Source of the DNA: Lentilactobacillus diolivorans DSM 14421
GTDB lineage: Bacteria; Bacillota; Bacilli; Lactobacillales; Lactobacillaceae
DNA length: 64,000 bases
Assembly (NCBI RefSeq): GCF_001434255.1
Contig: NZ_AZEY01000068.1
Span: forward strand, 119,330 to 183,329
Reading direction: 5' to 3'
The position numbers were made by a program, and so were the translations under genes. The notes under the pieces are model-generated. The model was not told where the DNA came from. It saw only the letters and a program-made list of their open reading frames with translations, and did not search any database. Position 1 is the first letter of the stretch. Each line of letters begins with the position of its first letter. Shown here one piece after another: positions 53,849 through 62,830 of this stretch.

Positions 53849-54411
53849 CTTAAATTCCCCAATATTGTACTTGTTAATAGGATTGATTATACTCACTTTT
53901 GTGACACCAAAGGCGCTGCCATATCAAGCTTCATTGAAGTTTCTAAAAGTATTCAAGAAAAAATCACAACTGTTTTTTCCAAACAACATCTTTGACTGAT
54001 TCAGTCACAACATTTAGATCCAATTGGTTGATAGGTCAACAATCTACCGATTCAATAAACAATTTTTTCGATTTTTCAGATAATCAATGACAATTATTTC
54101 AGGGTGATGACAATTCTTACAAGTTACTGACTATATTTGAAACAAAACACGCATATTATGTTTCGTCTATCAATAGTATTTCGGTTTGAGAATAGCGAAG
54201 ATTAATAAACGAACCAACATATTTGGACTATTAATTTTAGCGGATGGCGGCTGTAATGGCGATTTTAATGCCTGCCGATTCTTGAATCAATGACAAAAAG
54301 CAAACGAGATTGAGAACCATTCGCCCGGCCCAATCTCGTTTGCTTTTTAATGACACATCTCTTTGATAAAAAACGCCAACCTACATCACATACGGTTAAT
54401 GACGACTATCC
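53849..54411. other. Intergenic region with one bidirectional terminator
   Basis: A stem AAAAAGCAAACGAGATTG with its complement at 54295-54348 terminates the yxeA-like gene (minus) and would work in both directions. The remaining 450 bp is AT-rich with no recognisable gene or repeat; it should contain the promoter of the 178-aa protein gene. Confidence 0.6.
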
Positions 54412-54780
54412 TCACCGATCTCGAGGAACTTCCGATTTTAACTTTGCCCAAGCTTCTTTAGGAATTTGATTAGCACTTACCTGCTCATACTCGTTAACCT
54501 TTTTAGCACGTGACCAGCCCACTTTAATAAACCGGCCTTCAACAAATTTATGGCCGGCAAAAGACCCAACAGTTAAAAGCTTCTTTTCACCATTTTTGTT
54601 ATATCCCTTAATTTTATAATAATAACTTGTCGGTAACCCTTTCCCCTGGTCTTCAGAATGGTCCATCTTACCAACAACCCCATAATAATAGGTTTTACCA
54701 TACTTATAATGGTAAACCGATCCGCCAACGACAATCACAATCAAAGCAGTCATCATCACCGTGATTAACTTTTTACTCAT
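54412..54780 (-). CDS. YxeA-family (DUF1093) secreted or membrane-anchored protein
   Basis: A 122-aa protein. The N-terminal hydrophobic segment LITVMMTALIVIVVGGSVY is a signal peptide or anchor without lipobox. The mature part has the family pattern YYYGVVGK, SYYYKIKGYNKNGEKKLLTV, FIKVGWSRAKKVNEYEQVSANQIPKEA. YxeA-type proteins are OB-fold-like and of unknown function, in bacilli often near ABC genes. Upstream, GTTAA/TAGTTAACTA/GTTAAC motifs occur at about 54800-54880 and may be operators. Confidence 0.82.
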   Translation of the reverse strand: MSKKLITVMMTALIVIVVGGSVYHYKYGKTYYYGVVGKMDHSEDQGKGLPTSYYYKIKGYNKNGEKKLLTVGSFAGHKFVEGRFIKVGWSRAKKVNEYEQVSANQIPKEAWAKLKSEVPRDR

Positions 54781-54908
54781 GATGTTTTCCTCCAGTTAAT
54801 TACTTGTGTAGTTAACTATATATGCTACGAGGAATTCTGTCAACATTTTAATTTCGTGATTAACTCGATTAGTTAACCGTGCCATCCCACGCCCAAAAAT
54901 TAACTTTA

Positions 54909-56093
54909 TCAACGCCTGTCCATTTGTTCCAAATACGCTTCCAGCTTAGGGTCATGGGCATGCAGATACATCCCCTTAATTTCCCGCCTTAACAACACAT
55001 TCAGCGAATTGCGCAGCAGTGTTTGCTTACTTTGCTCGAAGTCTTTGCCGCTAAGATCAGGGCGATGCTTAAAAATTTCCACATCAGTTACCTTGCTTGG
55101 ATCAACACCCAAGCGGTGATCATCAGTTAAATAAAATGGCGGCCCAATAATAATGCCAATGTAATTTAAGTCGAATCCTTGCACCGTGTAGATACTACCA
55201 ACTTGATCAATCGTTTGTGACTGTTCGGCCCATGGCTTACTTGTAAAGTTATACTGATCCCAAGGTTGGTGAAAGTTGCCTTCATTTACCAAATGTTTAC
55301 CACCGTCTAAAGTTGACGGATAGCCACTGGTCGACGTCATTCGAGATAAACCAAATTGATTGTTTTTTCGAATGATTTTCTGAAACATTTGTTGTGCATC
55401 CGAAAAAATCCGAAAATCATAATTACCAACATCTTGGGGAACCGGCCCAATAACATCACCATCAATGAAATGATCCAGCCAATCCATTAACTTCGGCCCA
55501 GCCTGCATTCGAAACTGCTCGTTTAAATGAACCACCTCGTGTGGATACGGGTCAATTAATTTCAGCAGCCGTGATTTATTCCAAAAGCTTTTTGTTCGCA
55601 GCACTTGGTGGGGATCAAAAACAACGATCGTGACTTTACTTAGTTGAATAATATCAGTCAACTGATTATCGCCATAATAATTATTATAATGATCTGGTTT
55701 GCTCAGCAATAAATGAGCTTCGTCAATCACGGTTAAATTAACGTGTTGATCCTGTTTATGTAACTGATTAATGAAGCTCGTTGGCCGTTGATAGTATTTC
55801 TTTAACATGTTGGGGGTTCGACCCGCCAACTCACGGTAGACCTTTAATAACTCAGGATGATTAACCAGAAAATACGCGTCCGTCACCTTTTGAGAAAGGG
55901 TCGTGAACAGCTGGTTTAAAATGAGACTTTTACCGGTACCGGCATCGCCCATTAAGACAAATACCGCGTGACCGTCAGATTGAAGATGTTGCTTCGTAAA
56001 ATCAATGATCTGGTGAAGCACATCATTTTGGTGCTTCGTCAGGTGAACATTTTTTGAAAATGCATTGAGTGTATGTGACTTTAGCGAATCCAT
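54909..56093 (-). CDS. DUF2075 (Schlafen group 3-like) P-loop helicase/ATPase
   Basis: A 394-aa protein. Walker A VLMGDAGTGKSLIL, Walker B LTVIDEAHLL, VVFDPHQVLR (motif III-like), LNEQFRMQAG (motif IV) and VQGFDLNYIGIIIGPPFYL near the end, with LNVLLRREIKGMYLHAH as motif VI, are the DUF2075 pattern. The family is found in lactic acid bacteria as stand-alone ATPase, and in Schlafen proteins; function unknown. Start ATG 56093 (GGGAGG 5 nt upstream) replaces an in-frame start 25 codons earlier. Confidence 0.85.
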   Translation of the reverse strand: MDSLKSHTLNAFSKNVHLTKHQNDVLHQIIDFTKQHLQSDGHAVFVLMGDAGTGKSLILNQLFTTLSQKVTDAYFLVNHPELLKVYRELAGRTPNMLKKYYQRPTSFINQLHKQDQHVNLTVIDEAHLLLSKPDHYNNYYGDNQLTDIIQLSKVTIVVFDPHQVLRTKSFWNKSRLLKLIDPYPHEVVHLNEQFRMQAGPKLMDWLDHFIDGDVIGPVPQDVGNYDFRIFSDAQQMFQKIIRKNNQFGLSRMTSTSGYPSTLDGGKHLVNEGNFHQPWDQYNFTSKPWAEQSQTIDQVGSIYTVQGFDLNYIGIIIGPPFYLTDDHRLGVDPSKVTDVEIFKHRPDLSGKDFEQSKQTLLRNSLNVLLRREIKGMYLHAHDPKLEAYLEQMDRR

Positions 56094-56232
56094 AAAATCC
56101 TCCCTAATGTGAAATAACATGGTTTCATAATAGCATGTTTTAACTGATCTTGAAGGATCAATCGCCAAATATCACGGCAGTTTCTAATTACTATTTAATT
56201 AAAGATACATCGTTTTGCCATCAAATTATTAC

Positions 56233-56260
56233 TTGAACAATCTCTTAATCGTGATATTAT
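56233..56260 (+). promoter_or_regulatory. Promoter of the T-box leader
   Basis: TTGAAC, 16-nt spacer, TATTAT (or the overlapping TATAAT at 56258). The transcript would begin around 56268, just before the leader structure. Confidence 0.55.
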
Positions 56261-56283
56261 AATGTCATTCAAATTCATAGATT

Positions 56284-56630
56284 GCTTAGATGAGAAGAGT
56301 AATGGTCACTTATTTTTTACAGAGAATTGACATCCGTTGAGAGTCAATAAGAATAACGACCGCGAAGATGAACTCAGAGCATTGGATACGTGCAAGCGAT
56401 ATCCACGCGAAGACGCGTTACAGTCTCAGGCTTAACAAAGAATTGGCTGTAAGTGATTATTAACGAGATTTTTAATTATCAAATTGATAATTAAACTTTT
56501 ATGGATAATTTCTTAACCTATTTTTTATATGAGCTGATGAGGTGGCCAGCTTTTTTAATAAGTGGCCGCAAATCTGGGTGGTACCACGTGTATAAACGTC
56601 CCTGCATATTTTTGCAGGGGCGTTTTTTAT
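56284..56630 (+). ncRNA. T-box leader RNA upstream of the third oppA
   Basis: The T-box sequence GGGTGGTACCACG lies at 56576-56588 and is followed by the terminator stem CGTCCCTGCA/TGCAGGGGCG with a T-run (56595-56630); the TGG side of the T-box can instead pair with the upstream GTGGCC-like segments, giving the antiterminator. Stem I is suggested by the long-range pairing TAATGGTCACTTA with TAAGTGATTATTA (about 56301 and 56455-56470) and an AGTAA at its foot. I could not fix the specifier codon by eye, so the sensed tRNA is unknown. Confidence 0.85.
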
Positions 56631-56775
56631 AACCAAAAAGAAGAGCAGGTGAGGATTTTGTTGGTCAATATTTCAAATTATTATTCAAATTGTGGCGGTA
56701 TTATTTTCATGTGGCTAACTGAGTCAAATTCAGTGTTGGGAAAAAATACATTTATTGAGAGGAACAATCGTTATC

Positions 56776-58425
56776 ATGACAATTCACTTAATCAAAAAAA
56801 TGATTTTCATTTCTAGTAGCCTACTTCTTGCAGGCCTTCTAACCGCCTGCGGTGCTAAAGGATCACAAAAATCAAGTTTAAATCAAAAGCAGGAAATTAC
56901 TTGGTTGACCTCGGCTGAAACGCCAACCGCGGATTCAGTCAAAGAATATGATACCGTCAGCACCGAACAAATCGATTTCTTCGGTGAGGGCCTATATAAA
57001 ATTGATGGCAAAAATGATGCCCAACCAGCATTGGCAGCGGGTAATCCAATCGCGCTGAACAAAGCTAAGACCAAATATGTGGTTAACCTGAAGAAGGGGC
57101 TCAAATGGTCTAATGGCAGTATGCTGACCGCTCACGACTTTGTTTATGCATGGCGTCGACTATTCAACCCCAAAACAGCTGCCCAAAACGCGAATGTTTA
57201 TTACGATATTAAAAACGCAGAAAAAATTAATTTAGGCAAAAAACCAGTTAATTCACTTGGTGTCAAGGCACTTTCCAATACCAAACTTGAACTGACTTTG
57301 GAACGACGGGACCCCTATTTGAAAGAGACCCTAGCTTCAGAGAACCTGTTTCCTCAAGATGCAAAAACAGTTGAAAAATACGGTAAAAAATATGGTACCA
57401 GCAGTAGTCGATTAGTTGCCGACGGCCCATTTATCATGAAGGGGTGGAGCGGCACCAACTTGAATTGGCGCTACGTCAAGAATCCTTACTACTGGGATAA
57501 GAAAAATGTCCATTTGGACAAAATCAATGTTCAAGTATCAAAAGATCCGTCAACCGGTGTCAAATTATTCCAAGCCAAGAAAGCTGATAATGCCATTCTT
57601 TCCGGCTATTTTGTCAAACAGTTCAAAAAGAATCCTGATTTCAAATCCATCTTAACGCTATCCATGTCCAACCTGGAATTTGGAACCAGCTCAAATAAAA
57701 ATTTACAAAACGTTAATTTAAGAAAAGCAATCAGCCTGTCACTTAATCGTCAAGAACTCGTAGGGGATGTTCTTTCGGATGGTTCCCGCGCTGCAACGGG
57801 TGTGATTCCAAAGGGCTTAGCAAAGAGTCCCAAAGATAAAACCGATTTGGCTGTTGATGCTGGCAACTTACTTCCCTATAGCACCAAAGAAGCTAAACAA
57901 CTTTGGCGCAAAGCACAACAGCAGCTCCATAAAAAAACGGTTCATTTTACACTACTTACGGATGATACGGCACAGGCCAAGAATACTGGTGAATTTGTTC
58001 AAAGCCAAATTGAATCAAAGCTCCCGGGCGTTAAAATTACGCTTCAATCGTTACCGGCGCAAACCAGATTCACCAAAATGATGACTTACAAATTTGATAT
58101 GGCACTTGCTGGCTGGTCCGGTGACATTGATCCGTTTAGCATGCTACAGCAGTTTTATTCAACCTTCCCACATAATCACGCCAAGTTTAATGATAAGTAC
58201 TATGATCAACTTTTAAATAAAATTCAGTATCATGATTTAAATAACCTTAATACTCGGTGGAGCGACTTGTTAAAAGCTCAGAAATATCTCCTTAGTAATC
58301 AGCAGGTCGTTGTCCCGCTCTATCAATCCTCAAGTGACTACCTGATTAATCCAAAACTAAAGGGCATCGTTACTCACAACTTAGGAACTCCCATTGATTT
58401 AACGCACGCTTATTTGAGTAAGTAA
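56776..58425 (+). CDS. Peptide-binding lipoprotein (OppA-like, copy 3), T-box controlled
   Basis: A 549-aa SBP_bac_5 protein. Signal peptide with lipobox GLLTACG; KTKYVVNLKKGLKWSNGS, LTAHDFVYAWRRLFNPKTAAQ and FVQSQIESKLPGVKITLQ are family motifs. It is clearly diverged from the two opp-linked copies and has no permease or ATPase genes nearby, so it must use OppBCDF or another importer (inference). Control by a T-box means it is made when one charged tRNA runs low. The start at ATG 56776 is uncertain; a TTG lies 7 codons upstream. Confidence 0.88.
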   Translation: MTIHLIKKMIFISSSLLLAGLLTACGAKGSQKSSLNQKQEITWLTSAETPTADSVKEYDTVSTEQIDFFGEGLYKIDGKNDAQPALAAGNPIALNKAKTKYVVNLKKGLKWSNGSMLTAHDFVYAWRRLFNPKTAAQNANVYYDIKNAEKINLGKKPVNSLGVKALSNTKLELTLERRDPYLKETLASENLFPQDAKTVEKYGKKYGTSSSRLVADGPFIMKGWSGTNLNWRYVKNPYYWDKKNVHLDKINVQVSKDPSTGVKLFQAKKADNAILSGYFVKQFKKNPDFKSILTLSMSNLEFGTSSNKNLQNVNLRKAISLSLNRQELVGDVLSDGSRAATGVIPKGLAKSPKDKTDLAVDAGNLLPYSTKEAKQLWRKAQQQLHKKTVHFTLLTDDTAQAKNTGEFVQSQIESKLPGVKITLQSLPAQTRFTKMMTYKFDMALAGWSGDIDPFSMLQQFYSTFPHNHAKFNDKYYDQLLNKIQYHDLNNLNTRWSDLLKAQKYLLSNQQVVVPLYQSSSDYLINPKLKGIVTHNLGTPIDLTHAYLSK

Positions 58426-58434
58426 ACCAAAACT

Positions 58435-58486
58435 AAAAGGCGGCTCCATCACATTACAAAATCGTAATTGATGAAGCCGCCCTTTT
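58435..58486. terminator. Bidirectional terminator
   Basis: AAAAGGCGGCTCCATCA pairs with TGATGAAGCCGCCCTTTT, with a further ATTACAAAATCGTAAT inner helix, between convergent genes. Confidence 0.9.
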
Positions 58487-58503
58487 CAAAAAAACGTAAC
58501 GAC

Positions 58504-59769
58504 TTATCTAACAAGTTTCCCGTCCGAAAAATGCGAAATTGGTCCTAAAATTGAATAATCTTGGCCAAACCGCTTAAGTGACGGATAGCTGTTAATTAAA
58601 TCCGCAAATAAAATATATCGAATATGATCGTGCAAATCATGATTGTGCATGTAATGTGGTCGATTAAACTGAGCCCTTACTTCTTGTTCACGTTTATCAG
58701 GTGAGACAATATATAACATCATGTTACCTCGATTAATCTCATAAAGGTCATCCATGCGGTTCATTCCCGACATAATTGAAGTTGATTTTTCAACCTCAAA
58801 GGTCGCGATAGGTTCCCCCTGTTTCGTAAACCAAATAACATCGATTAACGAAACCGTTTCATGCAAATGTGGTGACAACTGATCCATCGTTTTAGGAAGT
58901 CTTGGAAGTGAATAGTCGCCTAGCCGATTACCGCCAACAGTTCTGTTATGGTCATTGGAGGCAATCCATGATCGATAACCGATATTGTTACCAATATCTG
59001 CCAACACATACTGGATTTGATAATGAAGGTTTTTCTCGTCTTCTTTTGTCTGCCTATTTTTAAGCTTGGCAGCGGTCTTACTCTCGGTGACCTTAAGATA
59101 CTGCTCGCTATTCTCCGGCGTCACATAATTCAGTTTGCCAACATCAAATAAGAAAGCTGAGATTGCTCCTAAATCCTTGGAAAACAGCCCCCCAGATTCG
59201 TTTAACTCGATAATGCCGTCTCGTAACTTAAAATAGTCAGGCCATTTACCTAATCGAATTTTGGAATGGGTTAACTCGTTATATCCACGAACAATGCTTG
59301 TATTAAATGGACAGAAAATCGTTGGCTCCAAAAAATATAAGATGTTTGCGACTGCTGGACCCAATCCCTTAATTTTTTTCTCCGCCAGATTATCAACCGC
59401 AAGTAACATTTTCATTTCTTGACCGGTAGTCACAATCTGATCAAGCATTTCCGCAAAGGCTAACTGATTTTCCCGATTTTCATATATATCAGGGATACGC
59501 AATTTAGGCTTCCACATAAAAGCGTGTTTAGCCCCCTTGAAGATTTCCTGTTGCGCAATGATCACATTCATCACAGTTTCCAATGATGAACCGCGCAAAT
59601 CTCTTGGAAAACTGCCATTTCGAATATCCTTAACAATTTGTTTAACACCCTTGCGTACCTGATTAAACGCTTTTAGACGATCCTCACTATGGATAAACCA
59701 AGTTTGGTAAAGCAATTCCTTCTTTTGAGAATATTGACCAAATAAATCTTTCAGGTAAGTCGCGTCCAC
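58504..59769 (-). CDS. HhH-containing protein fused to a restriction-nuclease-like domain, unknown function
   Basis: A 421-aa protein from GTG 59769 (GAGGGG 9 nt upstream; TTG 15 codons earlier is possible). The middle part holds a helix-hairpin-helix stretch KKIKGLGPAVANILYFLEP (residues ~131-149) followed by FCPFNTSIVRGYN, like the DNA-binding part of base-excision glycosylases. The C-terminal half has VSLIDVIWFTKQGEPIATFE then VEKSTSIMSGMNRMDDL, that is D (about 310), E (325), E-K (327-328), which fits the PD-(D/E)xK-like nuclease site seen in type II-like enzymes. No methylase is adjacent. Family not recognised by name. Confidence 0.6.
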   Translation of the reverse strand: MDATYLKDLFGQYSQKKELLYQTWFIHSEDRLKAFNQVRKGVKQIVKDIRNGSFPRDLRGSSLETVMNVIIAQQEIFKGAKHAFMWKPKLRIPDIYENRENQLAFAEMLDQIVTTGQEMKMLLAVDNLAEKKIKGLGPAVANILYFLEPTIFCPFNTSIVRGYNELTHSKIRLGKWPDYFKLRDGIIELNESGGLFSKDLGAISAFLFDVGKLNYVTPENSEQYLKVTESKTAAKLKNRQTKEDEKNLHYQIQYVLADIGNNIGYRSWIASNDHNRTVGGNRLGDYSLPRLPKTMDQLSPHLHETVSLIDVIWFTKQGEPIATFEVEKSTSIMSGMNRMDDLYEINRGNMMLYIVSPDKREQEVRAQFNRPHYMHNHDLHDHIRYILFADLINSYPSLKRFGQDYSILGPISHFSDGKLVR

Positions 59770-60025
59770 TTTTCTCATCCCCTCTAAATGATGCTTTAAC
59801 CTTGTGACGCTCAAATAATAAAATCATTAATCATCTTAGCCCTAAACATCGCTTCTTGCATTAGTATTTTCAAAAAATCATCTAAAAATTATTTGGATGA
59901 TCAGTAATTCACTCGTTTAACTTTGGATTTAACTCAAAATTGAATGGTCGAAATAAAATCCAATTTTGCCCCCTCTGACCTATCACACTCACCGATATGC
60001 AGATAAATCAACCATGTTTTAGACG

Positions 60026-60063
60026 GAAAAAAGGCCCCGGTGAAATTCACCCGAGTCCCTTAT
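60026..60063 (-). terminator. Terminator of the aldo/keto reductase gene
   Basis: Minus strand stem AAGGGACTCGGGTGAA with TTCACCGGGGCCTT, then six T. The rest of 59770-60120 is AT-rich without a recognisable gene. Confidence 0.8.
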
Positions 60064-60120
60064 TCTTGTGATATAAAACGTTCACTAATGACTTGTGTTT
60101 AATAATCAAAGAACTTCCGA

Positions 60121-61089
60121 TTAGCCAATTTGTCGATGGAATTTCTTAAAATGGAAAAGTTTGTCGATCCGCTGATCATACTCAGCCGGAATCTCCAATT
60201 CAATTGCCTTCAAATTGTTCTTTAACTGAGCCGGTTTGCTGGCACCCGTGATCAAACTTGAAATCCGTGAATCTCGAAGTGCCCAAGCTAGTGAGAACGT
60301 GGCTAAATCAGTATTGAGTTCATCTGCCATCTTGACAAGGGCTTCAACTTTATCCAAGTTATCATCCGTCAGCATCGCCTGAATCTGATCTTGATACGTT
60401 GCTCGCGACCCAGCTGGAATCGGCTGACCCTTACGATATTTACCGGTCAACAGCCCCTGTGATAATGGCGAAAACGGCACAACCCCTAGACCCAGCTTTT
60501 CACAGACATCCAAAGCTTCATTTTCGATATACCGATCAAAAATATTGTACTCCGGTTGAATCACCGACATTGGATGTAGTCCACGTTGTTGAATCACTAA
60601 TTGGGCTTCTAAAATTTGAACAGGTGTCCATTCACTCACCCCATAATACAGGATCTTTCCCTGATCAACTAAATCACTCAGCGCCTGTAAGGTTTCTTCA
60701 AGCGGTGTTTCGGGATCAAATCGATGGCAGAAGTATAAATCCAAATAATCAGTTTGCATATTTTTCAGTGACCGATCAATCGACTCAAAGATATGTTTCC
60801 GGGACAAGCCCCGATCATTAATCCCATCACCAACCGGAAAATAAACCTTGCTGGACAGGACAAGTTCTTGACGTGGAAATTCTTTTAAAGCTTTACCCAA
60901 AAATCGTTCAGCTGCGCCACCACTATATGCATCAGCACAGTCAAAATAGTTGATGCCTTTTTCATAAGCCAACTTAATACTTTGATCGGCTAAATCCTGT
61001 TTAGCCGAATCACTAACATCAGTCATCCAACTGCCTAATGCCAACTCGCTGACCCTAATTCCCTGCCTACCTAAATGACGGTATTTCAT
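60121..61089 (-). CDS. Aldo/keto reductase
   Basis: A 322-aa NADPH-dependent reductase, TIM barrel. Catalytic tetrad: D in FDCADAYSGG, Y in the same motif, K in LVLSSKVYFP and H in YLDLYFCHRFDP. The extra GVSEWTPVQILEAQ and RGLGVVPFSPLSQGLLTGKYRKG, FSLAWALRD cofactor region place it near the Kv-beta/YghZ (AKR14/AKR6-like) group. Natural substrate unknown, likely aldehydes. ATG 61089 has AAGGAG upstream. Divergent from and probably regulated by the MerR gene at 61178. Confidence 0.92.
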   Translation of the reverse strand: MKYRHLGRQGIRVSELALGSWMTDVSDSAKQDLADQSIKLAYEKGINYFDCADAYSGGAAERFLGKALKEFPRQELVLSSKVYFPVGDGINDRGLSRKHIFESIDRSLKNMQTDYLDLYFCHRFDPETPLEETLQALSDLVDQGKILYYGVSEWTPVQILEAQLVIQQRGLHPMSVIQPEYNIFDRYIENEALDVCEKLGLGVVPFSPLSQGLLTGKYRKGQPIPAGSRATYQDQIQAMLTDDNLDKVEALVKMADELNTDLATFSLAWALRDSRISSLITGASKPAQLKNNLKAIELEIPAEYDQRIDKLFHFKKFHRQIG

Positions 61090-61131
61090 TTCTAAACACT
61101 CCTTTAATTTATCACTTGCATTAACCATATC

Positions 61132-61151
61132 ACCTCAAGTACACTTGAGGT
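61132..61151. promoter_or_regulatory. MerR-type operator/promoter
   Basis: ACCTCAAGT-AC-ACTTGAGGT is a perfect 20-bp palindrome in the divergent AKR/MerR region. On the minus strand, TTTACC and TATGGT flank it with a 19-nt spacer, the overlong spacer characteristic of MerR-activated promoters, upstream of the aldo/keto reductase. Confidence 0.75.
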
Positions 61152-61177
61152 AAAGTATTATTTAAGGAGAATTTAAA

Positions 61178-61591
61178 TTGGCAACTTATTCCATTACGCA
61201 AGTCTCAAAAAAATACCACCTACCCGTGTCAACGCTTCGTTACTATGAAGACGTTGGCTTGCTGTGCGATGTCGATCGGAACGGGAAAAACCGGATTTAT
61301 GATCAGGAAAATCTGGATCGATTGGACGCGATCGTCTGCTTTAAAGAAACCGGGATGTCGATTGCTGAACTCCAAAATTTTTTCCGGTTTCAAGATAATG
61401 ATGACGATTTAGACGATATGGTCGCACTATTAGCCAAGCACTGTAAGCGGGTTGATGACCAACTTGCATTACTGGAAAAGAATCGCAAACACATTCAACG
61501 CAAATTTAAGTACTACTCTGATATTCGTCAAGCAAAACAAAACCATCAACCAATGCCAAAGTGGGAGGACTATGTGTTAACAGATTCTTGA
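61178..61591 (+). CDS. MerR-family regulator
   Basis: A 137-aa regulator. The N-terminal winged HTH is ITQVSKKYHLPVSTLRYYEDVGLL followed by RNRIY-like wing (NGKNRIYDQENLDRLDAI) and a dimerisation helix from residue ~80. No cysteine cluster, so it is not a metal sensor of the classical kind; aldehydes are likely signals as in related AKR-linked MerR proteins (inference). Starts at TTG 61178 after AAGGAG, 8 nt. The operator is 27 bp upstream. Confidence 0.9.
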   Translation: MATYSITQVSKKYHLPVSTLRYYEDVGLLCDVDRNGKNRIYDQENLDRLDAIVCFKETGMSIAELQNFFRFQDNDDDLDDMVALLAKHCKRVDDQLALLEKNRKHIQRKFKYYSDIRQAKQNHQPMPKWEDYVLTDS

Positions 61592-61622
61592 ACAGTTTCA
61601 CCTGACTTATTAGCACGCCACT

Positions 61623-61660
61623 CAAAAATCCCGCAAAGTCCAACACCTTGCGGGATTTAG
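61623..61660 (+). terminator. Terminator of the merR-like gene
   Basis: AAAAATCCCGCAA pairs with TTGCGGGATTT around GTCCAACACC; a short T-run follows. No gene is recognised in 61661-61776. Confidence 0.65.
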
Positions 61661-61776
61661 CTATCATTATGGTTAATTAATCATCTGAACAGTTTTTTTA
61701 AAAAAATGGTCAAATACTGAAAACTAATCTAATTTGTAGAAACTATTTTTTGCGATTATCATTTTAAACCCATAAA

Positions 61777-62496
61777 TTATTTTGCAACAACTTCATTGAA
61801 CCATTCCATTCCTAATTCAAACCATCTAGCCATGTGTTTATCGGACCTGTCACGGTTCACAATTGCTGTCCATTTATTAGCTAAGGCGATGCCATGATTA
61901 CCCGTCCCAAATTCATGAACTTCAAATGGGACTTGATTCTTAGCCAGTGCTTCCGCATAAACATGAACATGATCTAAGAACGGCGTCAACCCATCATTAA
62001 TCGAACCCCACATGAAAGTTGGCGGTGTATTTGGTGTAACAGTTTTCGAAACATCCAAGCTTTTAATGCCCATCTTTTCATCCAACGTTGGTTTGATAAC
62101 TGGGTAGCCCAACATCACAAATTTTGCTTTAGTATCTTTTTCGTTACCGTAATCTGCGGCTAATTGACCCCCGGCTGAAAAACCGATGATCCCTAGTTCA
62201 GTGGTGTCAACTTGAAGGTCATCCGCGTGTTTGACAATGTAGTCAAACGACTGTTCAATAGCTGCTTTTGCATCCGCATAATTTTTCTTTTCCTCAACCG
62301 GATAGTTAACAACGTAAGCTTGGAAGGCTTGAGTTGCAAACGTTATGGCAACCCGTTCAGTATCCCGTTCCTTTAACTTTTTATAACTACCACCGCCAAT
62401 GACGACGATTCCGGGAAGTTTAACATCCGTATTGCTTTGATAAATATCTAAAGATGACCCTTTTGCTTGGTCAAGTGTTATATTCTTAATATCCAT
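61777..62496 (-). CDS. Alpha/beta hydrolase (esterase/acetylxylan esterase-like)
   Basis: A 239-aa cytoplasmic hydrolase. GIVVIGGGSYKKLKERD is the oxyanion strand, GIIGFSAGGQLAAD the nucleophile elbow (GFSAGG), TFMWGSINDGLTP the acid and GNHGIAL the histidine. It belongs to the BD-FAE/AXE-like group of short esterases. GAGGTGA ribosome binding site. Confidence 0.85.
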   Translation of the reverse strand: MDIKNITLDQAKGSSLDIYQSNTDVKLPGIVVIGGGSYKKLKERDTERVAITFATQAFQAYVVNYPVEEKKNYADAKAAIEQSFDYIVKHADDLQVDTTELGIIGFSAGGQLAADYGNEKDTKAKFVMLGYPVIKPTLDEKMGIKSLDVSKTVTPNTPPTFMWGSINDGLTPFLDHVHVYAEALAKNQVPFEVHEFGTGNHGIALANKWTAIVNRDRSDKHMARWFELGMEWFNEVVAK

Positions 62497-62830
62497 AAAA
62501 TCACCTCAAGTACTATCATAAGTTGCCACGTTTAAAAATGCTAGATAAGGCTGCCAAAAAGCGTTCCCAAAAATGTAATCATGACGTTAAGCCTAAGCCA
62601 CAGACGGATTTGGGCGGCACATCGTATTTTTTTATGAGGTTATCGATATTCTTTATAAACAAGCAACTATTTTTGTGTATAATGGTAAAGTTAAGATCAA
62701 GAAACAAAAGACGAAAACACCCTCTGTCCCGGTCATAAGGGTTCTAGAAATCAACCTAAATCATTATCACTAATTAAATTGAATTTAAAATTGACTTTTA
62801 TTAAACAATCACTTTTCTGAGGAGAATAAT
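62497..62830. other. Intergenic region with a probable promoter
   Basis: A TATAAT box lies at about 62679 on the plus strand (sequence TTTGTGTATAATGG) with a weak -35 17-18 nt before it, about 150 nt ahead of the SGNH hydrolase start. No gene or hairpin of note; a 71-codon frame here lacks a ribosome binding site and reads as non-coding. Confidence 0.4.

Noticed and set aside
56562..56816. 84-codon frame starting inside the T-box
   Set aside because: It overlaps the antiterminator/terminator and the signal peptide region of the oppA-like gene; the regulatory RNA explains the sequence.
62523..62738. 71-codon frame upstream of the SGNH hydrolase
   Set aside because: Composition is not protein-like, no ribosome binding site, and it spans the likely promoter.
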